A DNA stretch of 40,792 bases from Nitrospira sp. (GCA_009594865.1 VOPT01000073.1:1-40792), one strand, 5' to 3'. Numbered from the stretch's first letter, positions 7,982 through 15,390 are shown. Notes: generated from the letters alone by a model not told the origin. Numbers and translations are program-made.

Positions 7982-9457
7982 ATGACCGCCATGCCCGGCA
8001 CATTGCCGGATCTTCTCGATCAACTGGCTGCAACGCTCGAACGTGACGCCGCGCACAGCGCGGACCAGGGACGCGATCAAGCCGTGGCGCTCGTACGCGG
8101 GCGGTTGCTCCAGACAATCGGGAACCTGCATCTGTATGAATTCTTCCTTCCACCTGAGGTACGGATCGGTGCCGATCTCGCTGCCAGCCTGTTGCTGGGC
8201 GAGGAGATGGAACCGACGGAAGGCATCGTCCTGTTCCAGGAGGGCGAGCGTCTGGTGCTCCAAGTGTTCGATGCGATCGGCGAGGTGGTTCCGCATGCCA
8301 CGCTGGTGCCGGACTCCAGCGGATTGGCTCTCACCATCAGTCGTCGATTGGCCGAAATGAGTAGGGCGGGCGCTTCGTATATGCTGGGTCCGGCGGAACG
8401 TCTTCTTCCCATTATCGACGCCGGCCAATCCGGGGACCGCGCCACGCTCGCAGCCGTGACCCCGACCTCCGTGCTGACGCCCCTCTGGCAGGAGGATGAG
8501 ACCGCGCGCCGGCAAAAAGTGGCGACATTGGTCGTCGAGTTGATCCGTGCCAACAAGCGCATTCTCCTCGTCACCCCGGATCACCAGAGCGCCGATCTGA
8601 TCACTCTGGTGGCCGCGCGTGCGATGAAGGCGGCAGGGCTGACCTACAAGAGTTGGTTGAGCCGGTATGAAGTTGCGACCAGTAAGGAAACCGGCGGAAT
8701 CCCCCTTCCGGATCTGGGATTTGAGGCGCAGATGCATCAGTTCTATGCCAAGTCCCGGTCGGACAAGGCGGCGTTGCGCAAGAAGTACGACCGGTTTCGG
8801 GAACTCACCCCGATCCTGGCCTACAAGGCCCAAAAGCAAAAAGATTTGGACGAAGTGCGCCTCCTGGAATGGCGCCTCGTGACGCAATTGAGCGACTACC
8901 AGGCGAAGATCAAAGACATCGACGCCACGCTGGCGCAGTATGAACAGCTGCCGATTTGGACACGCCTGTCCATGCAGGCCATGGGAAAAAATGTCGAATC
9001 CCTTCGCGAATACAAAGAGATCTATGAGCGGTATAGCGCAGGACTTCGCAAAGAGGTCGATATCGCCAAGAAGCGGATCGAGGAGCTGATTCCCGAAGCG
9101 ACGGTTCCGAAGGAGCTCAAACCGGAATTTGCCGAGTTGAAAGACGACGTTATTCATTTAGGGGGTACGAAAAAAATCCGTGAGCTCCTGGCGGCGGAAG
9201 AAAATACGAACCGGCAGGCGTTCGTGCAGAACCGGCGGGTGATCATCACAACAGCGGCGCGAGTGGCGGCGGATCCGTTGTTTCAAAAAGTGCGGTTCGA
9301 TGTGCTGATCGCGCAAGAAGCTCCTCGTATTCCGAGCCCATTTCTCCTGGCCGCGGCGGGGCTGGTGCGCGAACGCATTGTGCTCAGCGGCGATCTGCGG
9401 GAAGTGACCCCGCAGGGTGCCTGGAGTGTGGAGGACGGTCTCTCTCGCATCATGTGA
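7982..9457 (+). CDS. Degenerate SF1 (UPF1-like) helicase-related protein, 491 aa
   Basis: I recognise only a distant likeness to the first RecA domain of UPF1/IGHMBP2-type helicases. Residues 178-205 (KVATLVVELIRANKRILLVT, then PDHQSAD) match the helix after the P-loop and motif Ia, but where GxxGxGKT should stand there is WQEDETARRQ. Residues 439-450 FDVLIAQEAPRI align with the motif II region FDVVIIDEAAQ, losing the DE pair, and 466-477 IVLSGDLREVTP aligns with motif III (GDxxQLxP). Residues about 250-375 are a long charged coiled coil. The protein ends just after motif III, so the second RecA domain is missing. ATP hydrolysis is not expected. The start ATG at 7982 has AGGAG about 11 bases upstream; the frame extends to 7928 without a ribosome site. 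It is divergent from rplI. The function is unknown. Confidence 0.75.
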   Translation: MTAMPGTLPDLLDQLAATLERDAAHSADQGRDQAVALVRGRLLQTIGNLHLYEFFLPPEVRIGADLAASLLLGEEMEPTEGIVLFQEGERLVLQVFDAIGEVVPHATLVPDSSGLALTISRRLAEMSRAGASYMLGPAERLLPIIDAGQSGDRATLAAVTPTSVLTPLWQEDETARRQKVATLVVELIRANKRILLVTPDHQSADLITLVAARAMKAAGLTYKSWLSRYEVATSKETGGIPLPDLGFEAQMHQFYAKSRSDKAALRKKYDRFRELTPILAYKAQKQKDLDEVRLLEWRLVTQLSDYQAKIKDIDATLAQYEQLPIWTRLSMQAMGKNVESLREYKEIYERYSAGLRKEVDIAKKRIEELIPEATVPKELKPEFAELKDDVIHLGGTKKIRELLAAEENTNRQAFVQNRRVIITTAARVAADPLFQKVRFDVLIAQEAPRIPSPFLLAAAGLVRERIVLSGDLREVTPQGAWSVEDGLSRIM

Positions 9458-9500
9458 CGGTACCAGGCCTGACCGGTTGCAGATTTTCCCCGCGCTCACC

Positions 9501-9529
9501 TTGACGGGTTGGGACCGATCAGCGATAAT
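9501..9529 (+). promoter_or_regulatory. Promoter of tRNA-Leu
   Basis: TTGACG (9501-9506), a 17-base spacer and GATAAT (9524-9529) precede the tRNA by 18 bases, both hexamers matching 5/6. The predicted start is near 9536. Confidence 0.8.
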
Positions 9530-9547
9530 CCCTTTCCTCTTCTTCAT

Positions 9548-9634
9548 GCCGAAGTGGCGGAACTGGCAGACGCACTGGTTTCAGGTACCAGCGCCCGTAA
9601 GGGTATCCGGGTTCAACTCCCGGCTTCGGCACCA
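9548..9634 (+). tRNA. tRNA-Leu (anticodon CAG), CCA encoded
   Basis: Class II tRNA cloverleaf. The acceptor GCCGAAG (9548-9554) pairs with CTTCGGC (9624-9630), the discriminator is A9631 and CCA is encoded at 9632-9634. The D stem is GCG/CGC with loop GAACTGGCAGA, the anticodon stem CTGGT/ACCAG encloses loop TTCAGGT giving anticodon CAG, a long variable arm follows (CGCCCGTAAGGGT), and the T arm is CCGGG-TTCAACT-CCCGG. It reads CUG Leu codons. Confidence 0.97.
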
Positions 9635-9817
9635 TCCTCTTCTCCCTGCTTCAACAACTCAAACTTCTACGCGTGAGCTACGTCACGGCGCACAGCTCTG
9701 CTGCCTTGTCTGAGCGTGTCCCACGTGCCGCTTCATGCGTGAGGCTTCGTGTGAAGTCCCTGAGTGGTCCCCTCTTGAACTAAGCTCTCCAAGCGCGTAG
9801 AGGTATTGGTACACCAC

Positions 9818-10003
9818 ATGGACATTCCATCTCTCATCGCTCTCGTGGTTGGCGTGGTACTGCTGTTTTATTGCGTGCGCTTTGTGATAACGCTCAGCCT
9901 CTCATTTGCCTTTCTCCTGCTGGTCCTCACAGTCGGCAGCGTGCTGTCGTTTATCCTCCTTCCCGGTTTCCGATCTATAGTCATCTCGTTGAGAGGCGTA
10001 TAG
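9818..10003 (+). CDS. Small hydrophobic membrane protein, 61 aa
   Basis: Two hydrophobic stretches, about residues 5-22 (IALVVGVVLLFYCVRFVITL region) and 25-48, suggest an inner-membrane hairpin with a short basic C-terminus. I place the start at the ATG at 9818; AGAGG lies about 14 bases upstream, which is long, and an in-frame TTG at 9806 is the alternative. It lies alone between tRNA-Leu and a minus-strand unknown. The function is unknown, and the call rests on hydrophobicity and the lack of a better explanation. Confidence 0.45.
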   Translation: MDIPSLIALVVGVVLLFYCVRFVITLSLSFAFLLLVLTVGSVLSFILLPGFRSIVISLRGV

Positions 10004-10050
10004 CCTACAGCGCGTCCACTTTGCGCCCCTCAGCCTGAAAGAACCCTTCC

Positions 10051-10341
10051 TTACCGGGTTGGCAGGCCTAAGGTGTTCTGGTGGAGATAGACCACGGGAT
10101 CAGATAAGACCCAGGCGGCGACATTATTCTGTTTCAACGCGCGTTCTAATTCCGGGACGGAAGGATGATCTTCATCCAGTAAGACCGTCGGAATCTGAAC
10201 GGTGCAGACAATCTCCATCTCGTGAAAGACGGTTAGCGTGCGATCGACCTGTGTGCGCGAGCCATCCCGCACATCGTAGCCGGGCAGTGCGTCCAACAGA
10301 TAATTGCGGATCGTTTCAATTTTGCTTTCTTCAAGGCTCAT
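10051..10341 (-). CDS. Hypothetical protein, 96 aa
   Basis: Small soluble alpha/beta protein I do not recognise. It begins with an amphipathic helix (LEESKIETIRNYLLDALPGY), continues with two likely beta strands (RTLTVFHEMEIVCTVQI), then an acidic loop, a helix (VPELERALKQNNVAAWVL) and ends with VYLHQNTLGLPTR. There is no signal peptide or Cys/His cluster. No good ribosome site precedes the ATG at 10341. The composition and even codon use favour a real gene. Neighbours give no functional clue. Confidence 0.6.
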   Translation of the reverse strand: MSLEESKIETIRNYLLDALPGYDVRDGSRTQVDRTLTVFHEMEIVCTVQIPTVLLDEDHPSVPELERALKQNNVAAWVLSDPVVYLHQNTLGLPTR

Positions 10342-10618
10342 GATCCGGCCGTTCTGAATCCTATCGACATGGTGACCCGCGCCCGTTCCTGCACTCGATC
10401 AATCCGCGTCCACCCCTTTTGTTGATGCTGCTGTGTGGGCGGCGCTCGTCATGCATGTCGGGGACGTTCCTATTGCGTACGTTGCCTAGACATCACGTAC
10501 CGGAACCGGAGGACATTGTTAAGCTAGGAAGATCCCTGGTTGGCTCTGGGGAACTGCGAGCGGAGGGTACGGCAGGTGACGGCGATCTCTCAGGAGAGCG
10601 AACTGTTGCCCAGGGCCG

Positions 10619-11080
10619 TTAGTAGCCGATCGGAGTAATGAGCCAACTGGTGATGTAAACGTTGCGGACCTGTCCCTGAGGGAGGAGTTTGTTGACCGTG
10701 CGTTTGAGGTCGTCTCGCAACGTGACAGACTGGCCGGGAGTGCGCAAATCTCGGATCGGATAGTTGTGAAGCATCTCCATGATGTATCGATCGATGGTGT
10801 CGTGACGATCCCTGATGACTGTGCCGGTTGCGGGACGATCGATCTCCACTGCGAGGTTTGCTTGAACATAGTAGTACCGCTCACCATCGTCGACAGGGGC
10901 GATGATGGGCGGCAGATTGATCACGAGCCCCGACGATTTTTGCTGTGGTTCAACCGGCGCGTCTTTTATGGAAAATGTGCGCGGCATGAGGTCCGAATAA
11001 GAAATGCCTCCCAGGTAGCCCACTAAACACAGGATGCTGGTGATGATGAGGAACAGCGCGATGCCGACGCGTAATGTCAT
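10619..11080 (-). CDS. FliL-like flagellar basal-body-associated protein, 153 aa
   Basis: Probable inner-membrane protein of the FliL family, which sits around the flagellar stator. One N-terminal membrane helix (VGIALFLIITSILCLVGYLG, about residues 5-24) is followed by a linker and a periplasmic domain with the family pattern: INLPPIIAPV, RYYYVQANLAVEI, a helix with IDRYIMEMLHNYPIRDLRTP, VTLRDDLKRTVNKLLPQG and the closing VRNVYITSWLI. I use the ATG at 11080 with GAGG just upstream; the frame is open to 11278 but the added part is not family-like. No other flagellar gene is nearby, so this is an orphan copy and may serve another membrane complex. Confidence 0.75.
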   Translation of the reverse strand: MTLRVGIALFLIITSILCLVGYLGGISYSDLMPRTFSIKDAPVEPQQKSSGLVINLPPIIAPVDDGERYYYVQANLAVEIDRPATGTVIRDRHDTIDRYIMEMLHNYPIRDLRTPGQSVTLRDDLKRTVNKLLPQGQVRNVYITSWLITPIGY

Positions 11081-11467
11081 GGTCCTCTGAACGAACGTTC
11101 GATCGAGGGGGTCGCCACGCGAGACACCTGAAATGGTAGTTCTGCCCCGACGACGTTCTGGACAATGGTACCACCTATTTCCTATATGTCTGTACGTAGT
11201 CGAGCGTGACTGTCTGGCTGGGCAAATGCCTAGGCAGGCCACACAATCAATAGGTTGACAGCTCCTGCTGTCAGACAATTCTCGCCGCCTGAAATCAATG
11301 GGATTGGGGCGAGTGTCAGAGGGGTCTTACATCATTTTGCGCTGCGCAAGAAGCGCGTGCGGAGGCTGGTCGGATGCTGTGGGGGGGGTGTATGACGCGG
11401 AGTACCAGGAAGTTGCGCGGTTTCTGGGCAAGCACGACGGTGAAACGTCGTTGTTCTCTTGTAGAGG
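11081..11467. other. 387-base intergenic stretch
   Basis: I see no convincing gene here. The FliL-like frame is open back to 11278 but without coding signs, and a 72-codon plus-strand frame (11298-11516) runs into the DUF393 gene antisense. The one structured element is a perfect inverted repeat, TGACAGC-tcct-GCTGTCA at 11256-11273, which has no T run on either strand and could be an operator or a small RNA hairpin. Confidence 0.6.
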
Positions 11468-11884
11468 TTATGCGGATGGAGATCTCGTTTTGTCGGCAGA
11501 TTCATTGCGGCACTGATCTCCAGGGCAGACTTTCCGGCCGGTGAGCCAAAGCCGATTTCTCGCAAACCAGGCATAGACCTTGACCAAGAGCGGATCAATG
11601 ACGGGCAGCCGGCTCATTCGCGCAAGAAATCCCAGCCCGACAGCCTGCCAGATGGCGCGAAAGACGTCGAGGCCTCTGATCACAGTCCCATCTTCCCATT
11701 GTGCGTGAAGCACAGCGCTGAGCTCCGACAGAGGGATCCCGCAGGCCGCGACCTCGTCGCCTGGAGCGGAGAAGTCGCAGAAACGGAGTCGCCGTTTGCT
11801 GTCGAGCCGTTTCATGAACCTCATTTCGCGGGAGCACAGGGGGCAGGCGCCGTCATACCACACGGTGAGCGGGTACTGAGCCAT
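11468..11884 (-). CDS. DUF393 (DCC family) thiol-disulfide oxidoreductase-like protein
   Basis: Small protein of 138 aa with the DCC-family hallmark YDGACPLCSREM (Cys14 and Cys17), followed by RRLRFCDFSAPGD, the GLDVFRAIWQAVG segment and a hydrophobic stretch VIDPLLVKVYAWFARNR near the C-terminus. The family is thioredoxin-like and presumed to do thiol redox chemistry; no substrate is established. It starts 17 bases after the B12/MerR regulator gene on the same strand, so it is probably the regulator's operon partner. DCC proteins are widespread, so this link is suggestive only. Confidence 0.85.
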   Translation of the reverse strand: MAQYPLTVWYDGACPLCSREMRFMKRLDSKRRLRFCDFSAPGDEVAACGIPLSELSAVLHAQWEDGTVIRGLDVFRAIWQAVGLGFLARMSRLPVIDPLLVKVYAWFARNRLWLTGRKVCPGDQCRNESADKTRSPSA

Positions 11885-11901
11885 GGCAGACGCTCCCTTC
11901 G

Positions 11902-12819
11902 TTATCCGGGAATCGGAAATCGTCGGGTGAATCGCTCCAACATCTCATCCAACTCGCCGAAGGATTCCAGGAGTTCGATGCCTGAATCTGCAAAGTGTTG
12001 GCGCATGGCTAGCGACCCTCGGCCACCGGCGATAATTTTGGTCACCGGGGCCACGTCTTGAATCAGCGCCTGTACGAGGTCGGCCGCGAGAGGATCCGGA
12101 AGGGCGATGGTGATCGAAAGAATGGTGAGGTCCGGCGCCACCTCCCGGCAGAGTTTGCTCAATGAAGCAATCGGCACATTGGCCCCGAGGTAATACGCGC
12201 GACAATCCCGAACCCGGCATCGATAGGCTACGGCTAGCGCGGCCAGGTCATGTTCTTCTCCCGGTGGACACGCGATGACCACGGTGGCGCCGAACTCGGC
12301 CACTGGCAGCTGGTTCATCGCGGCATAGAGCTTTTGCTTGATCTGACTGGTGACATAGTGTTCGACGGCCACGCTGATGCGGCCGGTGTGCCACAGTTGT
12401 CCCACCCGTTCTTGTAGCGGAAGCAAAATTCCGTGGAGTGCCTCTTCAAAGGGCACGACGGCCACGGCGCCATTTAATCGCTTTTCGAACATCACGCGAT
12501 CGAGTGGTTCCAGCGCCGACAACAATTCGCGCAACAACCGCTCAAAGGTATTATCGACGGCGACGGTGCGGGGTGCAGCGGCCCGCATACGGTTCATCAA
12601 TTCTTCCCGCCCGAGGCGCGCAAGATCGCCAATCGACGCTCCGGCATCCAACTGCTGCTTCAAGTATCGCAACAACGCGACATCGTCGTCGGAATAGTTG
12701 CGATAGCGATTCGCCCCTCGGATCGGTTTCAAGAGGTCGAATCGTCGTTCCCACACCCGAATCACATCGCGACTCAGGCCGGTAAGCTTCGCAACCCTAT
12801 GAATTCTGTGGGTATTCAT
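11902..12819 (-). CDS. MerR-type regulator with CarH/LitR-like B12-binding (light-sensing) domain
   Basis: Predicted cobalamin-dependent, probably light-responsive repressor of 305 aa. The MerR helix-turn-helix spans about 1-70 (VAKLTGLSRDVIRVWERRFD, then YRNYSDDDVALLRYLKQ). The four-helix cap domain follows, with the CarH signature W-x9-EH: Trp143, Glu153, His154 in WHTGRISVAVEH, the residues that cover the upper face of adenosylcobalamin in CarH. The Rossmann B12 domain has GEEHDLAA with His190 as presumed lower cobalt ligand (E-x-H-x-x-A, where G is usual), LGANVP, LSITIAL and AGG. I chose the ATG at 12819; a TTG at 12843 is upstream but would lie almost at the promoter. It is divergent from a 16-gene run including photolyase and cbiX. 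Its gap contains four repeat boxes. Confidence 0.88.
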   Translation of the reverse strand: MNTHRIHRVAKLTGLSRDVIRVWERRFDLLKPIRGANRYRNYSDDDVALLRYLKQQLDAGASIGDLARLGREELMNRMRAAAPRTVAVDNTFERLLRELLSALEPLDRVMFEKRLNGAVAVVPFEEALHGILLPLQERVGQLWHTGRISVAVEHYVTSQIKQKLYAAMNQLPVAEFGATVVIACPPGEEHDLAALAVAYRCRVRDCRAYYLGANVPIASLSKLCREVAPDLTILSITIALPDPLAADLVQALIQDVAPVTKIIAGGRGSLAMRQHFADSGIELLESFGELDEMLERFTRRFPIPG

Positions 12820-12830
12820 TGATACGACTA

Positions 12831-12860
12831 AGTATATGTTCAATGTCCAATGTTTGTCAA
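12831..12860 (-). promoter_or_regulatory. Promoter of the B12/MerR regulator
   Basis: On the minus strand TTGACA (12860-12855), an 18-base spacer and TATACT (12836-12831) form a strong sigma-70 promoter. The predicted start is near 12824, only about five bases before the ATG at 12819, so the message may be nearly leaderless. An ACATTGGACAT box lies inside the spacer, which predicts autorepression. Confidence 0.7.
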
Positions 12861-12938
12861 ATATTTGCGATAGTAACTATTGACACATTGGACAAAAATG
12901 TTTAAACATTAGACATAGTCGCTGCAAACATTGGACAT
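12843..12938. promoter_or_regulatory. Operator array: four copies of ACATTGGACA
   Basis: Direct copies start at 12885 (ACATTGGACA), 12906 (ACATTAGACA, one change) and 12928 (ACATTGGACA), 21 and 22 bases apart, that is two helical turns. A fourth copy is inverted at 12843-12853, and the 14-mer ATGTCCAATGTTTG (12843-12856) is the exact reverse complement of 12925-12938. I found no other copy of the box in an intergenic region of the window. Face-of-helix phasing fits binding by an oligomeric MerR/CarH-type protein. Confidence 0.75.
12880..12908 (+). promoter_or_regulatory. Likely rightward promoter of the 16-gene run
   Basis: TTGACA at 12880-12885 is a perfect -35 element; 17 bases on, TAAACA (12903-12908) is a poor -10. 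The second half overlaps two operator boxes. The -35 is followed by CATTGGACA exactly as in the opposite promoter, so both directions share one layout. Confidence 0.5.
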
Positions 12939-12956
12939 AACCAGGCAGGAGTGACC

Positions 12957-13253
12957 ATGGCAACCACAAACACATTGCAAAGACAAGCGGGGCAAATCGA
13001 GGGGCGGGCCGAGTTTTCGAGCTTCTCCCAGGAATCGAATTGCACCCGATGCGGCGGGCTGTTGGTTCGAGATTTCTGCACGGATCTTCTCAGCGGTAAA
13101 GACGGGCTCGATTGTCCCACCCGGCGATGCGTGCAATGCGGTGATGTGGTGGATCCGGTCATTCGCTGGAATCGTCATCTCCAGCAATTGGCGGGTGCAG
13201 GCCGGGAGATGAATACGCTGAGCCAGCCTGTGCACAGACAACCCTCTGTGTAA
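12957..13253 (+). CDS. Small zinc-ribbon protein, 98 aa (paralogue of 17078-17431)
   Basis: First gene of the rightward run. It has a four-Cys ribbon: CTRCGGLLVRDFCTDLL at about residues 24-40 and CVQCGDVVDPVI at about 60-71, ending in WNRH. The N-terminal 20 residues are polar and the C-terminal tail is likely disordered. AGGAG lies six bases before the ATG at 12957, which decides against the GTG at 12951. The same pattern, CxxCGGLL-x5-DLL and CxxCGxVxDxVIxxNRH, recurs in the gene at 17078. I do not know a named family; binding of zinc is inferred from the four Cys. Placed directly under the ACATTGGACA boxes, it is the best candidate target of the B12 regulator. Confidence 0.82.
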   Translation: MATTNTLQRQAGQIEGRAEFSSFSQESNCTRCGGLLVRDFCTDLLSGKDGLDCPTRRCVQCGDVVDPVIRWNRHLQQLAGAGREMNTLSQPVHRQPSV

Positions 13254-13303
13254 TGGCCGTCACTGATTAACGAGTCGACTGTTCACAACCAAGGAGGTTT
13301 CAC

Positions 13304-14266
13304 ATGCGGAGTCACATCACCTTTCAAATGGGAGTCGGAGTGCTGCTGGTGGCAGGGGCGACGTCCCTGGCCATTGCGGCAGATACCAGCGGCGACAACA
13401 AAGACATGGTCCTCATCCCCCAGGGTGAATTCACCATGGGGAGCAATGAACATTCGGATGAGGTGCGGCATCAAGTCGTGCTCGATGCCTACCTGCTCGA
13501 CAAATTTGAAACGTCGAATGCGCGCTACAAGGAATTCATGCGAGCGACGGGGCACCCCGCTCCGGCTTACTGGGACGATCCCCGTCTGAGCAAGCCCGAA
13601 CAGCCGGTGGTGGGAGTGAGCTGGACCGATGCTAATGCGTTCTGCAAGTGGGACGGCAAGCGATTGCCCACCGAGGCGGAATGGGAAAAGGCCGCGAAGG
13701 GGCCGGAAGGCGATAACCATTATCCCTGGGGTCATCACCTCGATCCGAAGAAAGCCAACTACGGACAGAATGTGGGCCGCACAATGCCGGTCGATTCCTA
13801 CCCTGACGGCGTGAGCGGATACGGCATCTACAACATGGCGGGGAACGTCTTTGAGTGGGTGGACGACTGGTACGATCCCAAATACTACAAGACCAGCAAC
13901 GCGCTGAACCCCAAGGGCGCAGACAAGGGCTACAACTTTGCGAACCAAGGCCCGGTGAAAGTCTTGCGCGGCGGGTCATGGCTGGCGCCGGAAACGTCAT
14001 TGCATACCAGCCACCGGTTCTGGAATCAGCCGGAGAATAACTCCTACGGTGTGGGGCTCGGCTTCCGATGTGCGAAGTCGGTGAGCGCGGTGTCGGAAGA
14101 AGCGGCGCAAGCCGGACGCGATGCCTTCATTCAGGCACTCGTCGGCATGGGGGCGGAGAAAAACGCTGATGCCGTGGCCTCCATCGAGAAGGCTCTGGCT
14201 GCAGATCCGAACAATAAAGAGTACCTGGCAACACGTGAGCTCATTCAGAAGACGATGAAGAAGTAA
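13304..14266 (+). CDS. Exported FGE/SUMF1-fold protein lacking the catalytic cysteines (copy 1)
   Basis: 320 aa with a signal peptide (GVGVLLVAGATSLAIAA, cut near 26). Residues 32-258 are a complete formylglycine-generating-enzyme-sulfatase domain: MVLIPQGEFTMGS, RLPTEAEWEKAAKG, YPWG, YNMAGNVFEWVDDWYDPKYY, VLRGGSW and GFRCA. In true FGE two cysteines follow GGS (GGSxxC-x4-C); here the stretch 223-235 is GGSWLAPETSLHT, with none, so oxidation of a sulfatase Cys is not expected. The mature protein has only Cys114 and Cys256. Residues about 262-320 are a helical, TPR-like tail (ADAVASIEKALAADPNNKEY). AAGGAGG precedes the ATG. The tail is shared with the next FGE-like gene, so the two are a tandem duplication. 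The role is unknown: sugar or peptide binding, or a structural part of a periplasmic complex. Confidence 0.9.
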   Translation: MRSHITFQMGVGVLLVAGATSLAIAADTSGDNKDMVLIPQGEFTMGSNEHSDEVRHQVVLDAYLLDKFETSNARYKEFMRATGHPAPAYWDDPRLSKPEQPVVGVSWTDANAFCKWDGKRLPTEAEWEKAAKGPEGDNHYPWGHHLDPKKANYGQNVGRTMPVDSYPDGVSGYGIYNMAGNVFEWVDDWYDPKYYKTSNALNPKGADKGYNFANQGPVKVLRGGSWLAPETSLHTSHRFWNQPENNSYGVGLGFRCAKSVSAVSEEAAQAGRDAFIQALVGMGAEKNADAVASIEKALAADPNNKEYLATRELIQKTMKK

Positions 14267-14279
14267 TTCTGGCCGCGGA

Positions 14280-14300
14280 GGAGGTGGGATGACCACCTCC
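14280..14300 (+). other. Hairpin between the first two FGE-like genes
   Basis: GGAGGTGG (14280-14287) and CCACCTCC (14293-14300) form a perfect 8-bp stem with a five-base loop, 13 bases after the stop codon and without a T run. It could stabilise or process the mRNA, or weakly attenuate. It also holds a ribosome-site-like GGAGG in the stem. Confidence 0.45.
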
Positions 14301-14331
14301 CTGTCAGGCCCTCAGTAGGAGGAGGTGCGGC

Positions 14332-15390
14332 ATGACATTGATGGGAACTGTAGTCAGGACAGGGCTAGTCATGGGGATCATCGCGGTGGCCTCTGTCTCC
14401 CACGCGCATGAGGCCGACATTCCCAAAGACATGGTGTATGTGGGACAAGGCCCGTCGGTCATGGGGCTGGATAGAGTCGAGCTGGCCGCACCAACCCGTC
14501 GACTGTCGCTCTACGACAAACGCATGAACATGCCGTGGTCGGCGGATGCGTTTCACGACGAAGGCCCTGCGCACACGGTGTTCCTCGATTCCTATCTGAT
14601 CGATAAGTACGAGGTCGCCAATAAAGAGTCTGGCGAATTCATCAAGGCGACCGGCCATCCGGCTCCGGCGTATTGGGATGACCCTCGTTTGAATAAGCCC
14701 CAGCAGCCTGTGGTGGGAGTGAATTGGATCGATGCGAAAACCTACTGCGAGTATCGCGGGAAGCGACTCCCGACTGAAGCAGAGTGGGAAAAGGCGGCGC
14801 GTGGTCCGAACGGCAATTTGTATCCCTGGGGCAACGATTTCGATTCCAGCAAAGCGAACTACGATCGTCACCAGAATGCGACTCTGCCCGTGGATTCCCA
14901 TCCTGAAGGGGCCAGCTACTACGGCGTCTATAACATGGCGGGTAATGTCTTTGAGTGGGTCGCTGACTGGTATGATCCCAAGTACTACGGAAGATTGGAG
15001 ACCATGGTGAACCCCACCGGTCCGGAGAAGCCCTTGTGGCTCGGCGGTACCGGCACCTATGTGGATCGGCTGACCGTCGGAGAGAAGCGTGTGATTCGCG
15101 GCGGTTCCTGGATTGCGCCGGAAGGCACGATTCGTTCGACACATCGCTTCTGGAATCACCCGCTGAACAATAGTTATGGCGTGGGACTTGGCTTCCGGTG
15201 CGCTAAGCCGGCACCGGCAGACTGGGAACAACGTATTCGGGACACCTACATCACGGCGTTGGTCGAGATGGGCCGGGAGCGTTTCGCCGAGGCACAGCAG
15301 GCCGTCGCTCGTGGGTTAGCCATGGACCCAGCGAATGTTGAGCTGCTGGGGCTACGACCCCTCATCGAGCAATCGATGAAGCGTCCGTAA
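14332..15390 (+). CDS. Exported FGE/SUMF1-fold protein lacking the catalytic cysteines (copy 2)
   Basis: 352 aa with a signal peptide (GLVMGIIAVASVSHAH). The domain has the same blocks as copy 1, including the near-identical ATGHPAPAYWDDPRLNKPQQ, RLPTEAEWEKAARG, YPWG and NMAGNVFEWVADWYDPKYYG. It differs by a ~25-residue insertion near the start (LAAPTRRLSLYDKRMNMPWS region) and another before IRGGSW (LWLGGTGTYVDRLTVGEKR). After GGSW comes IAPEGTIRSTHRFW, again without the FGE cysteines. The helical tail (ERFAEAQQAVARGLAMDPAN) matches copy 1. GGAGGAGGT lies just upstream of the ATG. Its likely partners are copies 1 and 3. Confidence 0.9.
   Translation: MTLMGTVVRTGLVMGIIAVASVSHAHEADIPKDMVYVGQGPSVMGLDRVELAAPTRRLSLYDKRMNMPWSADAFHDEGPAHTVFLDSYLIDKYEVANKESGEFIKATGHPAPAYWDDPRLNKPQQPVVGVNWIDAKTYCEYRGKRLPTEAEWEKAARGPNGNLYPWGNDFDSSKANYDRHQNATLPVDSHPEGASYYGVYNMAGNVFEWVADWYDPKYYGRLETMVNPTGPEKPLWLGGTGTYVDRLTVGEKRVIRGGSWIAPEGTIRSTHRFWNHPLNNSYGVGLGFRCAKPAPADWEQRIRDTYITALVEMGRERFAEAQQAVARGLAMDPANVELLGLRPLIEQSMKRP

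Noticed and set aside
7907..9157. 416-codon open frame on the minus strand
   Set aside because: It is antisense to the 491-codon helicase-like gene, whose product has recognisable motifs and a ribosome site; the antisense product is low-complexity and unlike any family.
11256..11273. Inverted repeat TGACAGC-tcct-GCTGTCA as a terminator
   Set aside because: No T run on either strand and only seven pairs; kept only as a note in the intergenic entry.
14365..15231. 288-codon minus-strand frame
   Set aside because: Shadow of FGE-like copy 2, as is the 221-codon frame at 13283-13948 for copy 1.
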